This document shows, piece by piece, positions 43,663-52,497 of a stretch of DNA of 64,000 nt. Position 1 is the stretch's first letter, and every line of letters starts with the position of its first letter. A model generated the notes under the pieces. That model did no database searches, was not told the origin of the DNA, and was given only the letters and a program-made list of their open reading frames with translations. The stretch comes from Paramesorhizobium deserti. GTDB lineage: Bacteria; Pseudomonadota; Alphaproteobacteria; Rhizobiales; Rhizobiaceae. The stretch is from the NCBI RefSeq assembly GCF_001558695.1, contig NZ_LNTU01000039.1:237643-301642 (forward strand). The letters run 5' to 3'. A program made the position numbers and the translations under genes.

Positions 43663-44082
43663 ATGCGTGTAATGGTTCTGGTGAAGGCGACGAAGGACAG
43701 TGAAGCGGGCGCGATGCCCTCCGAGGAGCTGCTCGAAGCCATGGGCAAATACAATGAAGAGCTGATCAATGCCGGCATCATGCTGGCAGGCGAGGGACTG
43801 AAGCCGTCTTCAAACGGCAAGCGCATAGCCTTTGACGGCTCGAGCCGCGCTGTTATCGACGGGCCGTTCGCAGCGACCAGCGAGCTGGTCGCAGGATTCT
43901 GGCTCTGGCAGGTCAAGGATATGGCCGAGGCGGTGGAGTGGGCCAAACGCTGCCCCAATCCAATGCCCGGTCCGAGCGAGCTCGAAATCCGCCCGGTGTT
44001 CGAGCTCGAGGACTTCGGCGAAAGCGAAGCCGTGGAACATCACCGCAAGCTCGGTGAGAAGATCACAGAGAATAAAATCTGA
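43663..44082 (+). CDS. YciI/DGPF-domain protein
   Basis: This 139-residue protein of the YCII-related (DGPF) family has the name-giving motif at VIDGPFAATSELVAGFWL and the start MRVMVLVKATKDSEAG. Such proteins are often found near ECF sigma factors and their activity is unknown. Here no sigma factor is adjacent. The AAAGGAG eight bases before the ATG is a good ribosome-binding site. The 220 bp before the gene (43441-43662) hold no other recognisable gene. Confidence 0.88.
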   Translation: MRVMVLVKATKDSEAGAMPSEELLEAMGKYNEELINAGIMLAGEGLKPSSNGKRIAFDGSSRAVIDGPFAATSELVAGFWLWQVKDMAEAVEWAKRCPNPMPGPSELEIRPVFELEDFGESEAVEHHRKLGEKITENKI

Positions 44083-44183
44083 ACGGTCCCACTGCGGCAG
44101 ATGCAATCCATCACCGACTGCGGGCGTTGGCAATGCCTGCAGTCGGCGCATTATTCATCAGGAACGGACGAATAGGGATTTCT

Positions 44184-44600
44184 TCAGAAAACCCGCTCGC
44201 TCTCGCCAGGTTCGACCTTGCCGTTAAGCACTTCAAGCTGCCCGACCAGATCCTGGACCCGCTGCTGCGCCGACGCGGCATCCGCCATTGCAACGCGCAG
44301 GTCCCGCAGAAGAGAGTGGAGCTGCAGCGTATCGAGCTTGATCGGATTGTCTTCCGACGGGCCAGGCCCCTTCCCCACCAGCAACCATGATGGGCTGACG
44401 CCCAGAATGCCCGCCATCATTGGAACCCGGTTGGCGCGTGGCGCGGCGCTGTCGGTTTCCCAGGCTCTCCAGCTCGATGTCTTGACGCCGAGCCGGCGCG
44501 CAGCCTGTGCGATCGAGAGCTGCATCGCCTCGCGGGCCAGCGAAATACGGCCCCCCATTGTATCCTGTGCGAATTCATTATCGGGATGATGATCGAAAAT
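44184..44600 (-). CDS. XRE-type helix-turn-helix regulator, possible ATT start
   Basis: The protein (~138 residues) has an N-terminal HTH: GGRISLAREAMQLSIAQAARRLGV followed by SSWRAWETDSAAPRANR, here cited by its core AQAARRLGVKTSSWRAWE. A C-terminal coiled segment (VAMADAASAQQRVQDLVGQL) follows. The best ribosome-binding site, AGGAGG (44609-44614 on the complement), lies eight bases before an ATT codon (44600), from which IFDHHPDNEFAQDTMGG reads as family sequence. The first in-frame ATG (44558) would remove 14 of these residues; frames opening at 44747 are longer than expected. An ATT start is rare but fits both spacing and homology. Confidence 0.68.
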   Translation of the reverse strand: MFDHHPDNEFAQDTMGGRISLAREAMQLSIAQAARRLGVKTSSWRAWETDSAAPRANRVPMMAGILGVSPSWLLVGKGPGPSEDNPIKLDTLQLHSLLRDLRVAMADAASAQQRVQDLVGQLEVLNGKVEPGESERVF

Positions 44601-44945
44601 CGCTCTATCCTCCTGTCTCGCCTGAGTGTTGTCCTGAACCTTCCGCAAAGCATGGGACGAGCGCCTGGCCTTTAACGGAAGCTCTACCCGAAACGGTAGA
44701 AACGGATGGCGCGCGAGAAGCGCATCGCACCATCTCCGGCAAGCCACTGGCTTGCCCGATGCCCCGCCGACTATACGCGGCTATTGTGAAAATTCTGCCA
44801 CGGCGATGCCGGGCGAAGAAAACAGGCACAACTCCAAGTACCGGCTATTCCCTGTTGGGGTCAACCCCTGGAGAGGTATTAAGAAGAAGCCGGGTCCCTT
44901 TCGAGGCCCGGCCCATCAGATTTTCTATCGTTATTTGCCGGTGTG
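44601..44945. other. Intergenic region with a terminator hairpin (44889-44912)
   Basis: No gene is supported here. Near its right end a hairpin GCCGGG...CCCGGC (44889-44912) is followed, on the minus strand, by TTCTTCTT. It is a good intrinsic terminator for the doeD-doeC-doeX transcript. The rest is promoter and leader for the HTH regulator. Confidence 0.6.
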
Positions 44946-46325
44946 TCAGGCGCGCGGCAGCACCGTCTCGACGGCGTCGAGCGTGGCGGAAACCACCGTA
45001 TCCGCCTCCTCACGCGTCAGGCAAAGCGGCGGCGCGAAGCCCAGGATATCGCCCTGCGGCATCGCTCGACCGATGACGCCGCGCTCCGCCAGCGCCGTTG
45101 CGATCCTGGGGCCTGTCTTCAGCGTTGGGTCGAAGAACACCCGATCGTCCTTGTCGGCGACGAATTCCACCGCCGCCATCATGCCGTCGCCGCGCACTTC
45201 GCCTACATTGGGATGGTCCGCCAGCGCGTTGCTGAGGCTCCGCCGGAAATAGGCGCCGGTCTCGCCGGCATTGCGGACGAGGTCGAGCTTGTCGATCAGT
45301 TCGAGATTGGCGATGCCCGCCGCAGCACAGATCGGATGCGCCGAATAGGTCCAGCCATGGCCGAGGGGGCCGAGTTCGTCCGACCCCTTGACCAGCACCT
45401 GCCAGACCTTGTCGGAGACGATGGTACCCGAAAGCGGCGCATAGGCCGAGGTCAGCCCCTTGGCGATGGTGATCAGGTCAGGCTTGATACCGTAATGGTC
45501 CGAGCCGAACATCGTGCCGAGACGGCCGAAACCGGTTACGACCTCATCGGCGACGAGCAGAATGTCGTATTTCTTCAGGACGGCCTGGATCTTCTCCCAA
45601 TAACCGGCCGGCGGCGGCACGATACCGCCCGTGCCGAGAATCGGCTCGCCAATGAAGGCTGCGACGGTTTCCGGGCCCTCGGCCAGGATCATCTCCTCCA
45701 GCCTGTCGGCGCAATATTGCGAGAACTGCTCTTCGCTCATCGAGCGATCCGGCCGGCGGAAATAATAGGGCGCTTCGGTGTGCAGGATCGGCGCGCGCGG
45801 CAGATCGAACGCATTGTGGAAGAGCTCGAGGCCGGTGAGGCTGCCGGTCATGACGCCGGAGCCGTGATAGCCGCGCCAGCGCGAGATGATCTTCTTCTTC
45901 TCCGGACGTCCGAGAATGTTGTTGTAATACCAGATGAGCTTGATGTTGGTCTCGTTGGCATCCGATCCCGACAGGCCGAAATAGACGCGGCTCATGCCCT
46001 CCGGCGCGCGGTCGATGATCATCTTCGCAAGCGTGATGGAGGCGTCCGTGCCGTGCCCGACATAGGCATGGTAATAGGCGAGGTTTTTCGCCTGCTCGGC
46101 GATCGCTTCGGCGATTTCCTGCCGGCCATAGCCGACATTGACGCAATAGAGGCCGGCGAATGCATCGAGGCTCCGGCGACCGGCGCTGTCGGTGATATGG
46201 ACGCCCTCGCCATCGCGGATCACGCGCGTCGGCGTTTCACCACGCGCATGCATGCCCATGTGGGTCGACGGGTGGAAGAAATGATCGCGATCCCAGGCGG
46301 TGAGTTCGTTCGAGCGGTCAAGCAT
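44946..46325 (-). CDS. doeD: Class III aminotransferase, probable diaminobutyrate transaminase
   Basis: This 459-residue class III PLP aminotransferase has GLYCVNVGYGRQEIAEA, the PLP-binding ISRWRGYHGSG and cofactor lysine in DLITIAKGLTSAY. The class acts on omega-amino groups. In the ectoine pathway DoeD converts L-2,4-diaminobutyrate to aspartate semialdehyde. The assignment follows from its place next to doeC, doeX and the ehu/eut genes. By sequence alone a taurine- or beta-alanine-pyruvate transaminase would be equally possible. It follows doeC by 24 bp. Confidence 0.8.
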   Translation of the reverse strand: MLDRSNELTAWDRDHFFHPSTHMGMHARGETPTRVIRDGEGVHITDSAGRRSLDAFAGLYCVNVGYGRQEIAEAIAEQAKNLAYYHAYVGHGTDASITLAKMIIDRAPEGMSRVYFGLSGSDANETNIKLIWYYNNILGRPEKKKIISRWRGYHGSGVMTGSLTGLELFHNAFDLPRAPILHTEAPYYFRRPDRSMSEEQFSQYCADRLEEMILAEGPETVAAFIGEPILGTGGIVPPPAGYWEKIQAVLKKYDILLVADEVVTGFGRLGTMFGSDHYGIKPDLITIAKGLTSAYAPLSGTIVSDKVWQVLVKGSDELGPLGHGWTYSAHPICAAAGIANLELIDKLDLVRNAGETGAYFRRSLSNALADHPNVGEVRGDGMMAAVEFVADKDDRVFFDPTLKTGPRIATALAERGVIGRAMPQGDILGFAPPLCLTREEADTVVSATLDAVETVLPRA

Positions 46326-46349
46326 GTCGATTTCCTGTCAGTTCGTATT

Positions 46350-47843
46350 TCAGTTCAGGTCGAGGCAGAGATATTTGAGTTCGGTGAAGGCTTCGATGCC
46401 GTGGCGCGAACCCTCGCGCCCGAGGCCGGACTGTTTGACGCCGCCGAACGGAATGGGCGCGCCGGTGATCTTGACCCGGTTGAAGGCCACCATGCCGTAT
46501 TCGAGCGCCCGTCCAAGCCGCAACATGCGGGCACCGTCCCTGGTGACGACATAGGCGACAAGGCCATATTCGGTATCATTGGCACGAACGACGACCTCTT
46601 CCTCGGTCTCGAATGACGTCACGGCCGCTACCGGCCCGAAGGTTTCCTCGCGCATGACCAGCGCATCATCAGGAACATCGGTCAGAAGCGTCGGACGATA
46701 GAAGAGCGGCCCGGCCTCGTGGCGGCCACCGCCGGTGAGACAGCGAGAGCCGCGCTTCAGCGCATCCTCCACCTGCTCCTCCACCTTGCGGACGGCGCGC
46801 TCGTGCATCAGCGGGCCGATCTCCGCGTCGCTTTCCAGACCCGGCGCGACCTTCAGCGCCGCAATCTTCTCGGCAAAAGCCTTGCAGAAGGCGTCATAGA
46901 CCGGCCGCTCCACATAGATGCGGTTGGCGGCGAGGCAATCCTGACCGGAGGTGGCGAATTTCGCGCCGATGGCGATATCGACGGCGCGCTCCACATCCGC
47001 ATCGGCAAAGACGATCAGCGGTGCGTGGCCGCCGAGTTCCATAACGAGGCTCTTGACCGTCGGCGCGCATTGCGCCGCGATCAGCCGGCCGATCTCGGTC
47101 GACCCGGTGAAGCTCATGGCGCGGACGCGGGCGTCTTCACAGAGGCGCCCGACGATCGTCGCGGCATCACCAGTGACGATGTTGAACACCCCGGCGGGAA
47201 TGCCCGCCCGGTCGGCCAGTTCCGCAAGCGCCAGCGCCGACAGCGGCGTTTCGGAGGAGGGATGGGCGACGATGGTGCAGCCCGCGGCAAGGGCGGCAGC
47301 CGCCTTGCGCGTCAGCATGGCGGACGGAAAATTCCACGGCGTGACCACACCGACCACACCCACCGCCTCGCGGCGGACCATCATCTCGGCATCGGCCAGA
47401 TGGCTGGTGACGCTTTCCACATTAAGCCGCTTCGCCTCTTCCGCGTACCACTCGATGAAAGAGGCGGCATAGTCGATTTCACCCCGCGATTCGGCGAGCG
47501 GCTTGCCCTGTTCCAGCGTCATGATCAGCGCCAGATCTTCCTTCGCCGTCAAAATCAGATCGTGCCAGCGGCAAAGCCTGGCGCTGCGCTCGCGCGGCGG
47601 AAGATCGCGCCAGCCAGGGAACGCCCTGGCGGCGGCATCGATGGCCTGATCGGTCTGCTCCACTCCAAGCCGCGCAACCCAGGCAATGGCCGCACCCGTC
47701 GCCGGGTCGCGCACCTCGAAGGTCTGGCCTGCCTGCCCTGCTGTCCAGTGCCCATCGATATAGGCCAGTTCGCGCAGCATGCGGCGATCGGTCAGGCGGT
47801 CGATATCAGGATGACGGTCCGGACGTGCGAAATGAGCGGACAT
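46350..47843 (-). CDS. doeC: Aldehyde dehydrogenase, probable aspartate-semialdehyde dehydrogenase
   Basis: This 497-residue NAD(P)-dependent aldehyde dehydrogenase of the GabD group has the nucleotide motif FTGSTEIGR, the catalytic Glu in MELGGHAPLIV and the catalytic Cys in SGQDCLAANRIYVE. In ectoine degradation DoeC oxidises aspartate semialdehyde to aspartate. Succinate-semialdehyde activity is the alternative from sequence alone, but the flanking doeD and doeX and the ectoine genes favour the DoeC role. It precedes doeD on the same strand and shares its transcript. Confidence 0.82.
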   Translation of the reverse strand: MSAHFARPDRHPDIDRLTDRRMLRELAYIDGHWTAGQAGQTFEVRDPATGAAIAWVARLGVEQTDQAIDAAARAFPGWRDLPPRERSARLCRWHDLILTAKEDLALIMTLEQGKPLAESRGEIDYAASFIEWYAEEAKRLNVESVTSHLADAEMMVRREAVGVVGVVTPWNFPSAMLTRKAAAALAAGCTIVAHPSSETPLSALALAELADRAGIPAGVFNIVTGDAATIVGRLCEDARVRAMSFTGSTEIGRLIAAQCAPTVKSLVMELGGHAPLIVFADADVERAVDIAIGAKFATSGQDCLAANRIYVERPVYDAFCKAFAEKIAALKVAPGLESDAEIGPLMHERAVRKVEEQVEDALKRGSRCLTGGGRHEAGPLFYRPTLLTDVPDDALVMREETFGPVAAVTSFETEEEVVVRANDTEYGLVAYVVTRDGARMLRLGRALEYGMVAFNRVKITGAPIPFGGVKQSGLGREGSRHGIEAFTELKYLCLDLN

Positions 47844-47965
47844 GAAAGCTCTCCCAGGCTTGTTGGTCAGGCAAATCCTGACAGGAATTCTGGGAGAAAG
47901 AGGCTGTTTACAGTGCGACTTGAGGAGAAATCGTCTCGATTTCGCGCGTTTTGCAGAAAGATGGA

Positions 47966-48457
47966 CTAGGCCTGAGGCGACACGAGATCGGCGACGGGCA
48001 GGACCGCATCGTCCTTGACCGTCCTCGTCACGATATAGGTGAAATAGCGGTCGATGCCGATCTCCCGCTCCAGGAGGTCGTCGATCAGCCGCTGATAGGC
48101 GTCGATATCGCGGGCCACGACCTTCAGGATATAATCGACGCCGCCGCCGACCGACCAGCAGGCCACCACCTCCGGAATGGTCTTCACCGCACGTTCGAAT
48201 CGGTCGAAATCCGCCTGCCGGTGCGCGCCCAGCGTCACCTCCACCAGGACGGTCGCCACCGGAGAGACGAGACGCAGCGCGACACGGGCATGATAGCCGG
48301 TGATGATGCCCGCCTTCTCCAGCCGCCGCAGCCGCGTCCAGCAGGGCGTCGGCGAAAGCCCCACCCGTTCGGCGAGCGCCAGCTTGGTGATACGGCCGTC
48401 GCGCTGGATTTCGTCAAGGATGCGGATATCGATCGGATCGAGTTTCAGAGAAGCCAT
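47966..48457 (-). CDS. doeX: Lrp/AsnC-family regulator (DoeX-type)
   Basis: This 163-residue regulator has an N-terminal winged HTH (LDPIDIRILDEIQRDGRITK, LAERVGLSPTPCWTRLRRL) and a C-terminal RAM ligand domain (VEVTLGAHRQADFDRF; CWSVGGGVDYILKVVARDI). In known ectoine loci an AsnC/Lrp protein (DoeX) accompanies the doe genes and responds to pathway intermediates. It is divergent from enuR and upstream of doeC and doeD. ATG 48457 is the family start; the frame to 48532 overlaps the operator area. Confidence 0.85.
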   Translation of the reverse strand: MASLKLDPIDIRILDEIQRDGRITKLALAERVGLSPTPCWTRLRRLEKAGIITGYHARVALRLVSPVATVLVEVTLGAHRQADFDRFERAVKTIPEVVACWSVGGGVDYILKVVARDIDAYQRLIDDLLEREIGIDRYFTYIVTRTVKDDAVLPVADLVSPQA

Positions 48458-48486
48458 TTCATGTCCATCGTGAGAGCCTGACAAAC

Positions 48487-48550
48487 ATGACGCTGTCATT
48501 TTTCGATTGTCAATTGCACTGACTTCGATCACTTATGAAATCATGACAAT
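48487..48550. promoter_or_regulatory. Candidate EnuR/DoeX operator region between doeX and enuR
   Basis: The 85-bp divergent promoter region contains ATGAC-GCT-GTCAT (48487-48499). It also contains AAATCATGACAAT (48538-48550), whose reverse complement ATTGTCATGATTT recurs exactly in front of ehuA. The second site covers the enuR start codon (48543), consistent with autorepression. Confidence 0.65.
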
Positions 48551-49928
48551 ATGGCGACCCGATCCCACCACCCTGCGCCGGCCGGCCTATCTCTCGCTTG
48601 CCGACCAGATTGCTCATGCCATCTCGGAAGGGAAGCTCGAAGGCGGCGCGCGCCTGCCCCCTCACCGGCGGATGGCCTATGAGCTGGATCTGTCCGTGCA
48701 GACGGTGAGCCGCGCCTATGAGGAACTGATCCGCCGCGGCCTGCTCTCCGGCGAGACCGGACGCGGCACCTTCGTGCGTCCGCAGCGGCGCGAGCCGGAT
48801 CCGCCCTATCTGCCCGAGCGGCTTGGCGAGGTCATCGATCTGTCGATCCTGAAGCCGGTCTGCGAGACAATGCATCTGGACCTGATGAAGAAGGCGCTTG
48901 CCCGGCTGGCGGAAACGCTGCCCCCCAGCGCCGCCCTCTCCTTCCGCCCGAATGTGGTGTTTCCCCGCCATCGGGCCATGGCGGTCGAATGGCTGAAGGT
49001 CTGCGGGCTTGACGCGCCCGCCGCGAATATAAGCCTCACCAATGGCGCGACGGCGGCGATGACGGTGGCGCTGATGAGCGCCGCCCCTCCCGGCTCGACG
49101 GTCGCGACCGAAGCAATCGGCCATCACACGCTGACGCCGCTCGCCTCCTATCTCGGCCTGACGCTGCAGGGACTTGCCATCGATCAGGAAGGCATCTTGC
49201 CCGATGCGCTCGATTCCTGCTGCCGGAACACCGGCATTCGTGCGGTCTTCATCCAGCCTTCGGCGATCAGTCCTACGGCGACGTTGATGGGCGCCGAGCG
49301 CCGGGAGGCAATCGCGGAAGTGGCGCGGCAGCACGACATCGCGATCATCGAGAGCGATATTCTCGGCGCCCTCGTCGAGAACCGTCCTCCACCGGTCGCG
49401 GCCTTCGCGCCCGAGCGGACCTTCTATTTCACCAGCTTCACCAAGACGGTCGTCCCCGGCCTGCGCATCGGCTATCTCGTGGCGCCGGACCGCTATGTCG
49501 CCGCGGTGGCCAACCGGCATCTGGTGTCGAACTGGATGGCGACGCCGATGGTGGCGGAAATCGCGACCCGCTGGGTTGCCGACGGCACCGCACTGGAACT
49601 GGTCGATTGGCAAAGGGAGGCCTTGCGCAAGCGCCACCAGATCGCCGCGCAGATGCTGCCCGACATCCCGTTCCTCTCCCACCCGCAGAGCCTGCATATC
49701 TGGCTGCCCCTCAGCGGCGAACGCACCGAGGAAACTTTTGTCTCGCATGCGCGCCTGCAGGGCGTGGCTATAGCGCCGGGCGCCTCCTTCCGCATCTCGC
49801 CGGATGAGAAAGGCCGCGCCGTCCGCATCTCGCTCGGCTCCACGACCGAGGAAGAGCTGCGCACCGGCCTCGGGGTCGTCGCCAATCTGTTGCGTGGAGA
49901 TCCCGAACATCTGCTGCTCGCCATTTGA
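48543..49928 (+). CDS. enuR: MocR/GabR-type regulator of ectoine use
   Basis: This 461-residue protein joins an N-terminal GntR winged helix (LSLADQIAHAISEGKLEGG, LDLSVQTVSRAYEELIRRG) to a large PLP aminotransferase-like domain. The PLP lysine is in FTSFTKTVVPGLRIGYL (Lys301 from this ATG), close to the position reported for EnuR of Ruegeria. EnuR represses ectoine genes and is released when ectoine-derived diaminobutyrate compounds react with its PLP. It stands at the head of the ehu-eut-doe genes and is flanked by shared repeat sequences, as expected of the pathway regulator. ATG 48543 is preferred over the TTG at 48507. Confidence 0.9.
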   Translation: MTIWRPDPTTLRRPAYLSLADQIAHAISEGKLEGGARLPPHRRMAYELDLSVQTVSRAYEELIRRGLLSGETGRGTFVRPQRREPDPPYLPERLGEVIDLSILKPVCETMHLDLMKKALARLAETLPPSAALSFRPNVVFPRHRAMAVEWLKVCGLDAPAANISLTNGATAAMTVALMSAAPPGSTVATEAIGHHTLTPLASYLGLTLQGLAIDQEGILPDALDSCCRNTGIRAVFIQPSAISPTATLMGAERREAIAEVARQHDIAIIESDILGALVENRPPPVAAFAPERTFYFTSFTKTVVPGLRIGYLVAPDRYVAAVANRHLVSNWMATPMVAEIATRWVADGTALELVDWQREALRKRHQIAAQMLPDIPFLSHPQSLHIWLPLSGERTEETFVSHARLQGVAIAPGASFRISPDEKGRAVRISLGSTTEEELRTGLGVVANLLRGDPEHLLLAI

Positions 49929-49942
49929 GCAATCAGGCCGTT

Positions 49943-50000
49943 TTGTCATCACACTGACTTTAAATTGTCATGATTTGATTTTTGGAATTGACATGATTTG
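49943..50000. promoter_or_regulatory. Triple direct repeat in the ehuA promoter, candidate EnuR sites
   Basis: TTGTCAT (49943), TTGTCAT (49965) and TTGACAT (49988) recur at 22-23 bp spacing, about two helical turns. The last two are part of the longer ATTGTCATGATTT and ATTGACATGATTT. Direct repeats on one helix face are typical of MocR-family operators. Confidence 0.68.
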
Positions 50001-50052
50001 CTGAGTGCCCCATCGTCTGCGCAAAAGCTGTCTCAATCAGGGGGAGACACGC

Positions 50053-50850
50053 ATGGCATCTGCCAATGCAGCACCGATCATCGAGATTAACGGCATCAGC
50101 AAGAGTTTCGGCTCGTTCAAGGTGCTCGACGGATTGTCGTTCAAGGTCGCGCCCCGCGAAAAGCTGGCGCTGATCGGGCCGTCGGGCTCGGGCAAGACGA
50201 CGATCCTGCGCATCCTCATGACGCTGGAGGGCATCGACAGCGGCGATATCCTTGTTGAAGGCGAAAACCTCTACAGCATGCCCAAGAATGGCCGCATGCT
50301 GCCGGCCGACGAGCGGCATCTGCACAAGATGCGCACCAAGATCGGCATGGTCTTCCAGCTTTTCAACCTGTTTCCGCATATGAGCGTGATCGATAATGTG
50401 ACGCTCGCGCCGATCCTGACCAAGGGCGTCAAACGCGCCGATGCCGAGCGCCATGCCATGGAACTGCTCGATATGGTCGGCCTCGCCGACAAGGCGAAGG
50501 CGATGCCGGCGCAGCTCTCAGGCGGCCAGAAACAGCGCGTGGCGATCGCTCGCGCGCTGGCGCTCAGCCCCAGGATCATGCTGTTCGACGAAGTCACCTC
50601 CGCTCTCGACCCCGAACTGGTCGAGGAGGTTCTCAACGTGTTGTGGCGGCTTTGCGAGGAGACCGACATGACCATGCTTCTCGTCACTCATGAGATGGGA
50701 TTTGCTCATGATTTCGCCGATCGCATCCTGTTCTTCGACAGGGGGAAGATCGTCGAGGAGGGCAAGCCGGACGAGATTTTCCGTCATCCGAAGCAGGAAA
50801 GGACGCAGGCCTTCCTGAAGAAAATCATCGCGGCAGGACACCGCGTCTGA
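50053..50850 (+). CDS. ehuA: Ectoine/hydroxyectoine ABC transporter ATPase
   Basis: This 265-residue polar-amino-acid-type ATPase has Walker A GPSGSGKTT, signature LSGGQKQRVAI, Walker B MLFDEVTSALD (Val in place of the common Pro) and H-loop LVTHEMG. Together with ehuB, C and D downstream it forms the Ehu importer known from Sinorhizobium meliloti, induced by ectoine. ATG 50053 has GGGGAGA upstream. The 120-bp spacer to enuR carries the triple repeat. Confidence 0.88.
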   Translation: MASANAAPIIEINGISKSFGSFKVLDGLSFKVAPREKLALIGPSGSGKTTILRILMTLEGIDSGDILVEGENLYSMPKNGRMLPADERHLHKMRTKIGMVFQLFNLFPHMSVIDNVTLAPILTKGVKRADAERHAMELLDMVGLADKAKAMPAQLSGGQKQRVAIARALALSPRIMLFDEVTSALDPELVEEVLNVLWRLCEETDMTMLLVTHEMGFAHDFADRILFFDRGKIVEEGKPDEIFRHPKQERTQAFLKKIIAAGHRV

Positions 50851-50896
50851 GCGACCCGTCCGCCGTGATTAGCGTAAAACCAAAGGAGCTGGGAAC

Positions 50897-51748
50897 ATGA
50901 TCAACATCAATCGTCTGGGCGGTGCCGTCAGTGCCGCCGTGCTTTCATCCCTTCTTTTCGCCATACCGGCAAAGGCCGAGGACACGCTGGAGAAGCTGAA
51001 GGAACAGGGCTTCGCGCGCATCGCCATCGCCAATGAACCGCCATTCACCGCCGTCAATCCCGACGGCACCGTTTCGGGTGCGGGCCCCGATGTCGCCCGT
51101 GCCGTCTTCAAGAAGCTGGGCGTCAACGACGTGGTGGCCTCCATTTCCGAATATGGCGCGATGATCCCCGGCCTGCAGGCCGGCCGGCATGACGCGGTGA
51201 CCGCCGGCCTCTTCATGAAGCCGGAGCGCTGCAACGCCGTCGCCTATTCCGAACCGATCCTCTGCGACGCCGAGGCATTCCTGGTAAAGAAGGGCAACCC
51301 GCAGGGCTTCAAGAGCTACGCCGATATCGCTAAGGATTCCTCGGCCACCATCGGCGCGCCGGGCGGCGGCACGGAAGAGCGTCTCTCGCTTGAAGCCGGC
51401 GTCCCGCGCGACCGCGTCATCGTCGTGCCGGACGGCCAGAGCGGATTGAAAATGCTGCAGGACGGTCGCATCGACGTCTATTCGCTGCCGGTCCTTTCGA
51501 TCAACGATCTCGTCAAGAAGGCCAACGATCCGAACATCGAGGTGGTAGCCCCCGTCGTCGGCGCGCCGGTCTATTGCGATGGAGCGGCCTTCCGCAAGAA
51601 CGACACCGCGCTGCGCGATGCCTTCGACAAGGAGCTGGCGGCGATGAAGCAGTCTGGCGAATTCGCCAAGATCATCGAGCCCTACGGCTTCTCGGCCGAG
51701 GCCGCGATGTCGACGACGCGCGAAAAGCTCTGCTCGGCATCGAACTGA
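50897..51748 (+). CDS. ehuB: Ectoine/hydroxyectoine-binding protein
   Basis: This 283-residue periplasmic protein of solute-binding family 3 has a Sec signal of about 27 residues (ending IPAKA). The core pattern is FARIAIANEPPFTAVNPDG, GAGPDVARAVFKKLGV and AGLFMKPERCNAVAYSEPI, as in EhuB. It captures ectoine and hydroxyectoine for the permeases EhuC and EhuD. The RBS AAAGGAG lies before the ATG. It is 46 bp after ehuA and 80 bp before ehuC. Confidence 0.88.
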   Translation: MININRLGGAVSAAVLSSLLFAIPAKAEDTLEKLKEQGFARIAIANEPPFTAVNPDGTVSGAGPDVARAVFKKLGVNDVVASISEYGAMIPGLQAGRHDAVTAGLFMKPERCNAVAYSEPILCDAEAFLVKKGNPQGFKSYADIAKDSSATIGAPGGGTEERLSLEAGVPRDRVIVVPDGQSGLKMLQDGRIDVYSLPVLSINDLVKKANDPNIEVVAPVVGAPVYCDGAAFRKNDTALRDAFDKELAAMKQSGEFAKIIEPYGFSAEAAMSTTREKLCSASN

Positions 51749-51828
51749 CCGCGCGCCATTCCCAACGCTCCAGCCTGCTCGCGGCTGGAGCCTTCTTTCT
51801 CAAGGTTTAGTAAAGAGGCGCGGTGCCT

Positions 51829-52488
51829 ATGGGCCAGTGGGCCGGTTATCTGCAGCTTATCCTCGACGGCGCGCTTGTAACGATCAAGCTGACGCTGATG
51901 GGATCGGCTCTGGCGCTTGTGATGGCATTCATCGCAGGACTGGGAAGATTGTCGCGGTTTGCAGTCGTGCGCTGGCTTGCCACGGCCTATATCGAGTTCT
52001 TCCGCGGCACCTCCATTTTCGTGCAGCTCTTTTGGGCCTATTTCGTCCTGCCCTTGTTCGGCTTTTCGCTGACGCCGCTGCAGGCCGGTGTGCTGGCGCT
52101 CGGCCTCAATGTCGGCGCCTATGGCGCGGAGGTGGTGCGCGGTGCGGTCAAATCCATCGGCAAGGAACAGTATGAGGCATGCGTCGCGCTCAATTTCAAC
52201 CGGTGGCAGACGCTTCGTTACATTATCCTGCCGCAAGCTTTCGTGCTGATGCTGCCGACATTCGGCAACAATGCGATCGAGCTGTTGAAGGGGTCCGCCG
52301 TTGTGTCGCTCATTTCGCTCGCCGACATGACGTTCCAGGCGCAGGTGGTGCGCGCGCAGACCGGCAACACGCTGTTTCCCTTCCTCACCATCCTCATTCT
52401 CTATTTCATCATCGCCAGCGTCATCTCCTTCGCCGTCCGCTGGCTGGAGCGCTACATGACGCGCGGCCTTGACGGCGTCAGGTCATAG
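51829..52488 (+). CDS. ehuC: Ectoine ABC transporter permease
   Basis: This 219-residue membrane protein of the HisM/GlnP type has GALVTIKLTLMGSALAL, the amino-acid permease signature YIEFFRGTSIFVQLFW and GAEVVRGAVKSIGKEQYEA. ATG 51829 with GAGG ten bases upstream is chosen over GTG 51823. It is paired with ehuD, nine bases downstream. Confidence 0.88.
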   Translation: MGQWAGYLQLILDGALVTIKLTLMGSALALVMAFIAGLGRLSRFAVVRWLATAYIEFFRGTSIFVQLFWAYFVLPLFGFSLTPLQAGVLALGLNVGAYGAEVVRGAVKSIGKEQYEACVALNFNRWQTLRYIILPQAFVLMLPTFGNNAIELLKGSAVVSLISLADMTFQAQVVRAQTGNTLFPFLTILILYFIIASVISFAVRWLERYMTRGLDGVRS

Positions 52489-52497
52489 GAGGCTACG

